Source: Psilocybe azurescens (Eukaryota; Basidiomycota; Agaricomycetes; Agaricales; Agrocybaceae). Taken from it: a stretch of 64,000 nt of DNA. The stretch covers positions 1 to 64,000 of the forward strand of contig JAJIRX010000576.1 of assembly GCA_023853785.1 (NCBI GenBank), given 5' to 3'. The notes under the pieces were generated by a model. That model was given only the letters and a program-made list of their open reading frames with translations, did not search any database and had not been told where the DNA came from. The translations under genes and the position numbers were made by a program. Below are positions 24,978-35,177 of this stretch, piece by piece; position 1 is the first letter of the stretch; every line of letters begins with the position of its first letter.

Positions 24978-25079
24978 TTGCAAAGAGAGTCACAGACACA
25001 GGTAGACTTCTCGATTGTATTTATAACATCCTGTTCAAATCTACCAATCAAGTTGAGGATGTGAACAAGATGTTCAAAA

Positions 25080-25472
25080 ATATTTTCCACACATAGAACA
25101 CGCGCGGCTCTGGGTTCCGATTCCAACAATTATGTTTAGTTTCACATGTAGTTATCGGGATGTACTTCCATGATTGTCATGGGACCATGAGCGGATTCAA
25201 GTAGACGCGTCGATAAGTTGATAGCAAGCTGGTAAGTAAGCAACGAGAACGCCCCTGTGGCACCAATTCCGGCATGGTCCATGTTATTCCCGCGCATGAC
25301 CACACAAGTTGACTTGAGTCTCAGAGCACCTCTCTTGAGCTCTGCGACCTGACATTAGCCTATTGTCCGAACGGTAAATAATTTTAGATTCTCGTCGCCA
25401 GTTATAAATCGCGCAGGACAGACAGACCAGTGACACGAACGTAAGATTTTCATCTTATCCCTTATGACCACC
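25080..25472. repeat. Dispersed direct repeat, copy 1
   Basis: This block matches 29715-30094 in the same orientation over about 390 bp (for example atattttccacacat, the run cgcgcggctctgggttccga, gacgcgtcgataagttgata, and ctcttgagctctgcgacctga). On the minus strand it contains the coding-like phrases LESEPRAAR and VENIF found in the hypothetical gene at 29398-29984. It therefore looks like a duplicated piece of that gene now forming the upstream region of the PuuE-like gene. Confidence 0.8.
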
Positions 25473-25649
25473 GATAAGTACTAGGCGGACAGCTGCGAAG
25501 TCTACTGACGGCTTTTCGGCAGTTCTATTAGATTGTGTGGCTTTTGACAAATAATCTCCATATCGGTTCGACCAATTCTTGCTTGAATCAGTTACAACTT
25601 CGTGATTTCGTTCACTGTCTCTCTCAGTTCAGACTCTTCGTTAAGCTCA

Positions 25650-26134
25650 ATGGCGACAAGCATATTTCCAATATCTCTATACGAAGAGCTTCTTCCTAAG
25701 TTAATGGAGGTACTAGAGTTGACCCAGCAAACTTCTGGGATATCGAACCCTCAGTCAAGACAAAAGTTGCTTCAAGCGGTACGCCTGAGATTTCTTATGA
25801 ACTATGCCGCATATACTCATATCTAAGTTAACTAGACTATCAATTTTAAAAACGCTATTTCTCAGGCAAAGGAATTTGCCATCAACCTGCCTGGAGGGGA
25901 GTTACTTATCGAAGAACAGGACGACGTGATCAAGATGTTGGGGATGCTGAAGGAGCGCAAGCAGTACGCAGACCCACGAATTGAATTTGTGTGAACATCA
26001 CATCACTGATGAACTTTCTAAGAGCACAGCTAGCCGCATTTGCAGCGCGAAAGGTTGCTTCTACAGCTGCTGCTCATGACTTGAAGATGGAAATCGACTC
26101 TGTGGCGTCAACACCGGTCCAAAGCGATGGCTGA
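25650..26134 (+). CDS. MED9: Probable Mediator subunit 9 (MED9-like)
   Basis: A small, three-exon gene (25650-25778, 25866-25963, 26030-26134). The predicted product of about 110 residues begins MATSIFPISLYEELLPKLME and VLELTQQTS. It contains AKEFAINLPGGELLIEEQDD with a following helix VIKMLGMLKERK and ends LAAFAARKVASTAAAH. The pattern of a helix, a LPGG-type turn, a glutamine/acid-rich stretch and a second helix matches the C-terminal domain of MED9, a middle-module subunit of the Mediator complex that couples regulators to RNA polymerase II. The donor at 25963 reads gca|gtacgc where CAG|GTACGC is needed to keep frame, so one G seems missing. The family call rests on a short motif and is less firm than for neighbouring genes. 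Confidence 0.6.
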
Positions 26135-26883
26135 ATGGGAACTTACTTGGGCCTTATACTCGATGACTTGTAGCCACCAAGGCTACCTGGATCTCCTTTT
26201 GCCTCAAGACCTTGATCTCAAGTTATCTAGTGAAACTCCAAGGACTGTTCCCCCGTCGAACTATTATGGACGATCTGCTCACCCTTCAACGACAAGCAGT
26301 GGCCTCGACTGTGACATGTAACCGGTCATGCTTCCTAGATTGCCCTAGACCACTAGTCCAACGACATACAGTAAGTTATTTCTGCTTAAGACGTGGATAC
26401 ACCGGCGAAGAAGAATCAACAGTGACAATGCACTAGTAATAGTTGTTTTGGCACGAGTTTGGGATCCGGAACTTTGCTCTCGAGATAGTAGTGGATAGTG
26501 ACCAGTCAAATGAAATTACCATTTGCTTTTCTCATCGGATATAAGCATTGAGGCTGGAGAACTGAGCCGGACTCTTGGTGGAGCAGCTATACATTGCTGA
26601 AGTTATCATTCCACCTGGTTCTTTCATCCTGGCATATCCCTGTTGTGAGTAATCTTCTGGAAATACGTGCCGTGCATGTATATTAATATATATCCTACCA
26701 CGGCGTTTGGATTTTACAAATTCCCGACTAGCTCCGACCCTGTAAGACCGCATGGAAATATCTGAAGTAATCGATAACATGGTCGAGATAACATGGTCGA
26801 GTCATTTCTCTTTGGATGACTTATATATGCCGGAGTCTCCGACGCTTCTCTACCTATACTGCATATCTCACCTTCCCATGCAA
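26135..26883. other. Intergenic region, no gene seen
   Basis: Between the MED9-like gene and the MFS gene. It has only short open frames. The second half should hold the MFS promoter. Confidence 0.5.
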
Positions 26884-28863
26884 ATGAGCGCCGAAGTGGA
26901 GCTAACTAACTTTTCTCTGGCTGAAGGCTTTCATGGAAGAGAAAATGCAGAGCGCAATGGCGAGACGTCAAGCATCCAAGAAGTAGAACGGGATCATCCT
27001 TCTGAAACCGCGATTAACGCCCTCGTAGATTTGTCACTTCCTCCGGTCGACACAGTAAGTGATGGTCGGACAGAGGGGGATGATGAATTACTGCTCAGCC
27101 TTTGATAGGGCCGACAAGCTTGGCTATTCTGCATCTGCTGCTGTATGTGCGAAATGCTTATCTGGGGCTGGAACAATTCGTATGGTGTCTTCCAAGGTTT
27201 ATCAGATACACTTTGTCGGGGTATAGTGTTGTATTGACTGTCATTCGGCATAACACTGTAGATTATTATACCTCGCATCCACCGTTTAACAACGCGTCAC
27301 CGGCAACTATATCTGCTATTGGCACGACGAATCTGGGAATCCAGTATATGGAAGCCGTGCTTGTTATAGCGTGTGAGTACATTAAGTTGTTCGTGAATTT
27401 TGCCGTGCCCTTATCGCAGACCTCCCTCGCACAGTCGCACAGCGGTATCCAGAATATGTCAAGAATTCGATGTGGATAAGTCTAGGAATTTGTGTCGCTG
27501 CGCTGTTCGTTTCGAGTTTCGCTACCCAAGTACGATTCCTTCAAACATTAAGAGTTTTTTTTTTTCACGATGCTAAAAATAACCACAGGTTTGGCATCTT
27601 ATCCTCCTTCAAGGAGTCATCTTCGGCATTTCTGCAGGAGTGGTCTATGCGCCTGTTCTTGTTTGGATAAGTGATTGGTTTGTCCTTCGGAGAGGCCTTG
27701 CAGCGGGCCTTATATTCGGCGGCGCAGGCATAGGCGGTTTTGCTTTCCCCCCTGGTCATGGGCTACTTGTTAAAAGGAGTTGGATTCCGTTGGACATTGA
27801 GGTTTGTTACGCTGAGACGTATAAAAGCATTCCATTCTTATGCTATTTTACAGGATCTGGGCTTTGGCGTTAGGAGTTACCTGTGGACTTGCCATTCTTG
27901 GAATTAATCCGAGGGTAACCGTTAGAAAATCCATCCATGCCGTTTCGGAGAGAACCATGGCTGCCTCGAGATCTATCCCACTTCAAAAATCTGTTGTTAT
28001 ACTGCATGGTATGTCGCTCTGGCTACTACTACTGCACTTGAATTAAGTTTTGAACACGCTGGCACATTTTCAGCTAGCAATCAGCGTCCTACAAGCTCTT
28101 TCCTACTTCCCCGTCAGCATCCTTATCTCCACGTACACTTCCTCTCTCTCCTCAGCGACACTGTCATCCACCGTCGTACTCGCCATTTTCAACGTCTCCT
28201 CATCTCTGTCCTACCTCCTATTTGGAAGAATAAGCGACTCATATCCGTATCCTTACATCATCTTCGCCAGTGGATTGGGAAGCGCCCTAGCAGCGTTCTT
28301 CGTGTGGGGATTTGCTTCCTCGTTGACTCTGGTGTTCGCATTCGCGGCTATTTTCGGCGGATTTGTAGGTCGTCTGATGTATGCTCGGAGACAGTACATA
28401 GGCTGACTCTCTTGTTTCTTTTTCTAGAGTGGTGGCATGGCCGCTATTTGGCCTGCTGCAGGTACCGACATCGGAGGTTTGTGATCTTCCTTGGATAACC
28501 AAACCAAGTGTCAGCCTTTGCATTTCTGATATCAAAACATCAGGATCTCGAGACCGCATAACGAGCCTTGCCATTGGATGCTTTGCGAGCTTTAAAGGCA
28601 TCGGAGCCACCATCGGCCCTATCATCGCCACATTGCTACACGACACGCAAAGCGACGCCAAAACCGTTTATGGTGGATTTGGATTCCGCAAGGTTGAAAT
28701 ATTCGTAGGTAAGAACTACTCTAGTGGCTAGAGCCTAGGGCGTGGGCTCTTTTTCTATCGGAAGCTAACTAGTCAAACGACGACAGGGTCCATGGCTGTT
28801 GCGACAAGCTTGGGGGCCGTGTTTCTCAATTACCATTCGACCTCGAAGAAGAAGGTAACATGA
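26884..28863 (+). CDS. MCT-type major facilitator (monocarboxylate transporter-like)
   Basis: A twelve-helix MFS protein of the fungal monocarboxylate-porter (MCT) group, whose members include Mch5-type riboflavin carriers and many of unknown substrate. An acidic N-terminal tail (MSAEVELTNFSLAEG) precedes WLFCICCCMCEMLIWGWNNS with YGVFQ. Next is the group's hallmark DYYTSHPPFN and an ATISAIGTTNLG helix, VWISDWFVLRRGLAAGLIFG with GAGIGGF, then the C-half LAISVLQALSYFPVSILIST and SGGMAAIWPAAGTDIGG, ending at 28863. Eight or more introns are needed. Two frame breaks sit at 27118 (one G missing) and at the C-run 27747-27752 (one C extra); the protein is otherwise well formed, so I treat them as errors. 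An in-frame ATG also occurs six bases upstream of the chosen start. Confidence 0.85.
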
Positions 28864-29397
28864 TTAAAAGGCTTTGTGCTGAATAGGTGCAATATACTGG
28901 CGTATATCGACCAAATCAACAGCAAACCTCAAAAGGCAAGCTGGATTAGATACCGTATCTATGATAGAGACAAATGATTGTGCGTATGACAATGTGCTGA
29001 AAACAAATTTAACGCCAACAAGTGTTTGAGTCGGTGCTTGTGGGCGCTTAGTTCTCAGCGAGTACTTTGCATTCAGTCGATGAAAATAAACGACTGCCAA
29101 TTGAAGCCAAAAAGCTTTTGCATCCAAAAGCTGTCAACATTAAGTCTCTCCTAGACAGACTTCGATATATTTGATGTGCCCTACGGATCATAGTCAACAT
29201 TGGGTTACTATTCATCATTTAAGAAAGCTCTCAAAAGATCACCAAATCCACAACGAACACGAACAATACAAAGATCTTGAGAACAAATCAGAAGTACAAA
29301 AAATCGACCAAAAAGTGGCGCAGTGGTGTAACTGATGATCATAAACATAACAAACTAGAGAAAGAGGTACAAAAAGAGCACAGGAGAACAACAGCGT
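28864..29397. other. Intergenic region, no gene seen
   Basis: 3' flank of the MFS gene and of the convergent hypothetical gene that begins to the right. AT-rich, with no open frame I can support. Confidence 0.5.
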
Positions 29398-29984
29398 TCA
29401 ACTATGAGAGGTGGTAGAAATAACCTCGGTATAGAACGAATCCTCTCTAACACCAACACCAACACCACCACCACCGTCATCATCACCATCAGCATGCGAC
29501 ATCCTCAACTCCGATGCCCTCCGTACAGCCCGCTTATCAGCACCAGCAGTAGGCGAAGAGACGATCAACCGTAAAGTCGAGTCCGGGGCCCACATGCGGA
29601 AATCCAAATCAAGGTTAAGCTCCAGATTTTTTTTGGAATGCTGATATTGACCTCCCAGGGATAGTCTCCCTCACCTTCATCGCAATCATCATCAGTGTCG
29701 TCGTCGAGTGAAAATATATTTTCCACACATTGATCACGCGCGGCTCTGGGTTCCGATTCCAACAATAATATTTCGTTTCTCATGTGGTTATCGGGGTGTA
29801 CTTCCGTGATCGTCGCGGGACCATGAGCAGATTCAAGTCGACGCGTCGATAAGTTGATAACAAGCTAACCAATTTCGGCTGACCACACACGTTGAACTTT
29901 GCAGACGGGTTCTCTTCCCTCGTGACATACCGCCAAATCCTGTACCCCAGAGCACCCCTCTTGAGCTCTGCGACCTGATATTAG
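29398..29984 (-). CDS. Hypothetical acidic protein, partial model
   Basis: I do not recognise this protein. A coding-like minus-strand stretch follows an acceptor at 29985: VAELKRGALGYRIWRYVTRE, then STRRLESAHGPATITEVHPD, MRNEILLLESEPRAAR, a run of aspartates and DYPWEVNISIPKK, then FRMWAPDSTLRLIVSSPTAG and a Gly/Val-rich tail ending at 29398. Two frame changes are needed, one near 29865 and one at the A/T run at 29627-29634 that is one base short. Upstream exons are uncertain; the frame at 30181-30408 might belong to it. About half of the sequence is repeated at 25080-25472. Confidence 0.4.
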
Positions 29985-30094
29985 CCCGTTGTCCGGACGG
30001 TAAATAATTTTAATTTTGTCGCCAGTGATAAATCGCGCAGGACAGGCGAACCAGTGACGCAAACGTAGGTATTCTCGTCTTATCCCTCATGACC
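29715..30094. repeat. Dispersed direct repeat, copy 2
   Basis: Same-orientation partner of 25080-25472. It is the less rearranged copy, since the coding-like minus-strand frame runs on beyond it only here. Confidence 0.8.
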
Positions 30095-30180
30095 ACCAAC
30101 TTACTGTAAGTTGGACCCTTGTACTCTAATGTTTATACAGCCAATAAACAAGCTTAGATATATGTCATTGCTTGGTACTA

Positions 30181-30408
30181 TCAAATCCAATGGTATGCAC
30201 GACCCATCCAGGAGAGCCACATGAGAGCCACTGTTACTTCAATCCACTTCGCCGCCTTCTCTACTTCAACGACAGACGCGTTCCTTCCCCCAGGACACAA
30301 ACAAACAAACCACTGGGTGATATTCCTAGGCCTTGAAGACGGCTCAGGCATCGACCTCAACATGTAACCCGGCGGAGACATGGTGACGGGCAGCATCGCC
30401 CTGAACAC
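30181..30408 (-). other. Possible exon of unknown gene
   Basis: An open frame of 75 codons (MFRAMLPVTMSPPGYMLRSM and so on) with no recognised domain. Its 5' part, from about 30353 rightward, is duplicated at 34593 onward, where the frame is cut off by the duplication junction. It may be an upstream exon of the hypothetical gene at 29398-29984, or simply non-coding. Confidence 0.25.
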
Positions 30409-30943
30409 CAGGGACTCTTCTGCCTATAAAGAACACGAAATCAAAATAGTCTCCTCTAATGTTTCTCAAGACCACGGTCATGGTGTGGCTGTGGAAATGA
30501 TCTACGACTCATCGTCGACAGTAAGAGATATATAGATTCGCTTCTGGTGCCTCACCTTTGCGGGAGACCTTAGAGATGCTGGAGTGTTTTCTGCGGATGC
30601 TTATTCTATTCTTGCTGTTACAGAGCCTAAGTTCTGGAGATCAGCGCAGGATACTGAGGGCCAGGGAAGGACGGTGGACGAGGGTACCTTTGTGTAGAAT
30701 GCCTTGCAATTTGTAAGGTTCTGACAAAGTCGATAAATCTCTTGAATGGGATATATGGTAATATTATCTATACCATTTTCAAGTGCATTGATAGACTATA
30801 AGATACGGATTGAGTTGCAGTGTGATACGCCCCAGGAAATTTGCTTGAGCATCGAGTGCTCACATTACCGACCACCGACCCAGTGCAATAACAACGAAAC
30901 CAATGGTGGAGGTAGTGTACACAGTACTTGTCTATTGTCGTAG

Positions 30944-32565
30944 TTACTGTGGGAGGATTGTCGCCTTCTCTGCCAACAGTGAAAACGAACGCTTTCCTCT
31001 TCCTCCTCCTCCTCCTCCCCTACCAACTGGACCATCCTCATCCTGAAACCCAGCCTGCACAAACTCCACCTTCGACTCAAACCCAGGCACACTATTAAAC
31101 ACATCATCCGCCTTCTCAAGAAAATCCCTCAGAAACCTCTGGTCCTGCGCGTCCAGTTCCTCATACGCCTTCGTCAACTTCGCCGGCGTGTACCTTTCCC
31201 CCACATCCCCTCTCAGCGGCGCCTCAGCCTCCTTCTCCAGCGCGCCCGCCGCCCACGCGTCGTGTCGGATGAAGTCGCTAGGCTTCCGCCCGTGCAGGAC
31301 AGCCGCGCAGATGCTGCGCTTCCACACGTTCCACGCGGGCGTGCCGTTCGGCATCAGCTCGTCCAGCATGCCCTCTGGCGCCTTCAAGCCGGGGTTGAAA
31401 TAAAACATCGTAAACGCCACCGCGAAGCTCCATTTCACCGCGTCGAACTTATGTACCCTGGGGGACCCGACGAGCTTGAACAGCAGGTCCGTCTGCATCT
31501 TCTCGCGATTAAAGCTCGCTAGGTAGCTGTTGCACATCCAGGACATGGCGAGCGACGCGATGAAGAGGACCTGGCCCGTGAGCGTGCCCTGTGGGATGAG
31601 GAAGAGCTGCAGGAGGAACTGCGCGAGGAGGCTCAGGGAGCAGAGCCCGATGCGGCGGTGCGCAGGGTCGGACGGGTACCACAGTCGGAAGCGCGCCTGC
31701 AGGATCGAGTCGATGACGTACTCCGAGCCCTGCAGGATGATGATATTCTCCCGGTCGAACAGGATCCCGTCGCCGCGCGTCGCGCCGGGCGACGGCTGCG
31801 AGAGCTCGAGGATGAGCTCACCGGTCCCGAGCACGCAGGACGTGATCCCGTTGGAGAGCGCGCCGAAGAGGATCATGGAGAAGGAGAACCAGTCTCCGTA
31901 TAGCGCTGACAGCACGCTGCTTGCGAGCGAGAAAAAGATGGTGAGCAGGATGAAGAGTGTGCCGGGCTTCGCGATGGGGGTGAAGAATCGTTCCGGGATT
32001 TTGGGGTATCCTTCCCATTTCGTGAATTCTCGTTCGTCGAACTTTACGATCGTGACGGTGATGTTCCGGACACGCGTGTGTTGGTCGGCGGCAGTAAGCC
32101 TGTTGGTAGGATTGCGAGCTGCTGGAGCTGGACTGGCTGTAGTCCTCACATCCACTTTTTATCACCAGATGGCCTGGCCCTGGACTCCCACGGAGGTGGT
32201 TTCCTCTGCTGTGCATCACAGTACCGCGAGAGCAAATACGATAAATGGCCCGATGATGAAAACTGCGTGCCATTGTAAGCCCCAGTAAATCTTAGCCCGG
32301 GTTTATAGTCCAATTCCAGCAGCTCCGTAGGATCCACGGACGGGCCGGGAAATACGCTGTCCCAGAAGAGGGAGTTGGGCAGGGTGCCGTATTTCTTTGC
32401 GACGAAGTATGAACCGGGGGAATTGTACCAGCCCAGCCATCGGCGGGCGCGGACGAGGTGCACGCTGGACATAGCGGAAAATGCCTCTTCCCCACCGAAG
32501 AAACCAGCTATGCCTGAGGAATCGAGGTTGAAGCTGCCTCGGATATGGTTTTCGAGGATCGGCAT
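30944..32565 (-). CDS. Uncharacterised basidiomycete multi-pass membrane protein
   Basis: I do not recognise a named family. My model has four exons: 32338-32565, 32225-32290, a 14-nt exon 32166-32179, and 30944-32099, for about 487 residues. Exon 2 encodes a strong membrane helix (WHAVFIIGPFIVFALA). The last exon adds RVRNITVTIVKFDEREFTKW, helices at TLFILLTIFFSLASSVLSAL and FLLQLFLIPQGTLTG followed by QVLFIASLAMSWMC, then a long cytosolic tail ending in a Gly-rich, basic segment. The intron 32291-32337 is supported because its acceptor is kept in the duplicate. A continuous alternative reading of exons 1-3 exists in another frame but gives no helix. Its paralogue at 35178-36800 is broken, so this is the likely functional copy. 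Confidence 0.65.
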
Positions 32566-33031
32566 GGGTAGTTGGGCCTGTGGGTAGTAAGATTAGATCT
32601 ATGAGGAGGGCTTTTCTTGTAAGAAATTTATGGGATATATATGGTTAGGAAACGCACGATGGGGTACTATATATTGCTGGCTAAGGGTATACAGGTCGTA
32701 TAATTGTTCAGTAGTTGCCGCAAGTCTTGAAAATGCTGAGTCGTCACAGCGTCAAGAAGGTCGTCGCAGCAAATAGTGAGGGTATCTTCGACCTCTCTGT
32801 AGACAAGCACAGCAGAAATTGGCCCCTGGGAGAGAATGTCAGAGTAGAGCACTGCTTTGAAGAGTCAGACTGTCATCTACACATACCGCTGGGCGTGAAT
32901 TTCCGTGAACTGGAAACATAAGCGAGTTGCACGGCTGCCACGCATTGGTATGAGGCTTTACATAGGCTCCTTATCGATGCTAACTCTGCATAAGTAGTGC
33001 AAGTTGACACTCAGCGCACAGCAAACATCGA

Positions 33032-34371
33032 GGCTCTGGAGCCGTGTCTGGAACACTTTAACACCCCAATTAGGGTGTTAATTTGCATAGCCACAATTTA
33101 ACAGCCTAATTGGGAAGCTGTCAAAATTAACACCCCAATTCGGAAACCCATCAAAAATTAACACCCCAATTCGGAAGCCCATCAAAATTAACACCCAAAT
33201 CGGGTGACTGACCCAAAACGGCTGTTAATAATTGCTGGCCGCTGAATTATAGTCTCTTTCGTTTGTCCCTCATCCCTCACCATCCAATTACTTCTGATTG
33301 TTGATATATTGCTTAATCCACTCAAAATGTCTGGTAAAAGGCCCAAAGGCCAGAAAAACAAGGCTGTTCAGTCTGCAGGTGGAGCAAAAGCAAGTTTTGG
33401 CAAGAAAAAGCAAGATAATAATTCTCAATCTGTTGATGTGGGGCAAAGTATATTACTTTGGAAAAACAATTTTTTACAAACTCTGAGAACATTTAGCTGC
33501 ATATTACAAGTTTTGGAGTGAGCACTGTCAAGAGAAGCAAACAATTTTAGCAAATCAGCCACAGAGAAAACCACATGAGAAATGAGTGCAGTCAGATAAT
33601 CATGTTTCATATGTCCTTCCTGCAGCAAAAGACACCAGCCATGAGTCATAACTTCTCATACTATGCAGGTTGAAAGTACCTCAATTTCTACAGGAATATT
33701 TGTCACTCAAGATGTGCCAATGCCAATGCAAAGTGCAGAGGCATCTTCATTGTCAACATCTATTGTCCAAGATACAGTAAACACTGGGTATAGATGCACC
33801 TTCATCTGAATTGATATTCCAAGATGTGACAATGCAGGACCCAGAGGCATCAATGTCTGGACTATATTCTATGCCAGGACCATCAGGCAATATAAATATG
33901 AGTCAATCTTTTACTCCTGGTCCACTCTATGCAATTTGGGGTGATGAGAAAAATGCAGATGCATGGTGTGTGTTGCTGCTGGCCTTGAAGGAACAAACTG
34001 TAAAGGAAAGAACAACTGCAAACATTGTGAATTTGTAGCCAAAGCTTGAGGTATGTTTACTGATTTAATTAATATGTTATTGCCTGACAAAAATTGATAG
34101 ATATGAATGTAGACTGTGTAATAGATGTAAAGCTTGCTCTCTAAAAAATTACAGCTGTACAATTAATTGTTAATAAAATAAGAATTTTAGAATGATTTTC
34201 TGCAAGTTTATAATGTTTGCAATGATCAGAAATTGAACTTGTGACATTCCTAATTTAGAGGGCAAAAAGCGCACACAAACCATTTATAATTCTACATATT
34301 TAGTACTTCATAACCCCATGGTTTTGAAAAAACATCCAAATCTGGACTGTTCCAGACATGACACCAGAGCC
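33032..34371. mobile_element. hAT-like non-autonomous DNA transposon with 8-bp target duplication
   Basis: The element is bounded by imperfect terminal inverted repeats of about 24 bp beginning GGCTCTGG and continuing through TGTCTGGAACA on both ends. It is flanked by identical 8-bp sequences AACATCGA (33024-33031 and 34372-34379). The corresponding position in the duplicate unit, near 37540, has no insertion, which gives a natural empty site. An 8-bp duplication is typical of hAT and also of P and KDZ elements. The interior is AT-rich, with a short plus-strand frame starting MSGKRPKGQKNKAVQSAG at 33327 and no recognisable transposase, so it is probably non-autonomous. Confidence 0.85.
33058..33210. 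repeat. Subterminal repeats of the hAT-like element
   Basis: A motif of the type TTAACACCCCAATT(A/C)GG recurs four to five times at roughly 30-bp spacing just inside the left terminus. The first occurrence forms the palindrome TTAACACCC-CAATTA-GGGTGTTAA. Clustered subterminal motifs are known transposase-binding sites in hAT elements, so this is the likely role here. Confidence 0.7.
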
Positions 34372-34374
34372 AAC

Positions 34375-34588
34375 ATCGATGACATTCATAGCCTCCCAGG
34401 CTCGGCAGGCTAGTTTGGCAAAATGCAAACATGTTCAGCGGAGGACGGTGAGGACGGTGATAAGATTAGATAATTACATAAATAAAGCAAGGATGAGAAC
34501 TTTTCTCGGGTCGGAGATAGCGATCATCCCCCCCTCACTCATAAACCATGCCCAAACGAAAGCAAGCCTCAGAGGACGACGGCAACGA
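34375..34588 (+). pseudogene. Duplicated promoter and first codons of BCP1
   Basis: This matches 37545-37750, including the upstream region and the start ATG (34548 here, 37711 in the real gene), and encodes MPKRKQASEDDGNE before the duplication junction. Beyond it the frame runs a few codons into unit B and stops. It can only make a chimeric peptide of about 25 residues, but it keeps the BCP1 promoter and could still be transcribed. Confidence 0.88.
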
Positions 34589-35177
34589 ATTTGACCTAAC
34601 ATGTAACCCGGCGGAGACATGGTGACGGGCAGCATCGCCCTGAATACCAGGGACTCTTCTTCCTATAAAGAACACGAAATCAAAATAGTCTCCTCTAACG
34701 TTCCTCAGGACCACGGTCGTGACTGTGGAAACGATTCTACAACTCATCGTCGACAGTAAGAGGGAGAGATATAGATTCACATCTTCTGGTGCCTCACCTT
34801 TGCGGGAGACCTTGGAGATGCTGAAGTGTTCTCTACATATGCTTATTCTATTCTTGCTGCTACAGTGCCTAAGCTCTGGAGATTAGCATAGGATACTGAG
34901 GGTAAGGGAAGGACGGTGAACGAGGGTACCTTTATCTAGAATGCCTTGCAATTTGTAGGGTTTGACGAAGTCGACAAAGTTCTCGAATGAGATATGTAGC
35001 AATATTATCTATACCATCTACAAGTACATTGATGGATTATAAAATACGGATTGAGTTGCAGTGTGATATGCCCTAGGAAATCTGCTTGAGCATCGAGTGC
35101 TTACACCACTGACCCAGTTCAATAACAACGAAACCAATGGTGGAGGTAGTGTACACAGTACTTGTCTGTTGTCGTAG

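Larger units (their letters stand above)
30353..34588. repeat. Tandem segmental duplication 2, unit A
   Basis: Unit A and unit B (34593-37757) share, in order, a flank of about 600 bp, a multi-pass membrane-protein gene on the minus strand, a spacer, and the promoter plus first codons of BCP1. Unit A stops 41 bases into BCP1, where it is joined directly to unit B. Unit A is longer because a 1340-bp transposon lies in its spacer. Confidence 0.9.

Noticed and set aside
25080..30094. The pair of ~390-bp direct repeats as LTRs of a retrotransposon
   Set aside because: They lack TG...CA ends and target duplications, and the interval holds ordinary genes (MED9-like, MCT) rather than gag/pol.
32146..32338. 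A continuous exon across 32146-32338 for the membrane protein
   Set aside because: That frame gives polar, low-quality sequence, while the spliced alternative (introns 32291-32337, 32180-32224 and 32100-32165) yields a strong membrane helix; the 32291 acceptor is also kept in the paralogue.
33058..33210. Short, regularly spaced repeats that might suggest a CRISPR-like array
   Set aside because: The genome is eukaryotic, the repeats are imperfect with near-identical spacers, and they lie within the end of a transposon.
34548..34630. A new chimeric gene at the duplication junction
   Set aside because: The fused frame is only about 25 codons long and has no downstream exon that I can find; I keep it only as a pseudogene and a finding.
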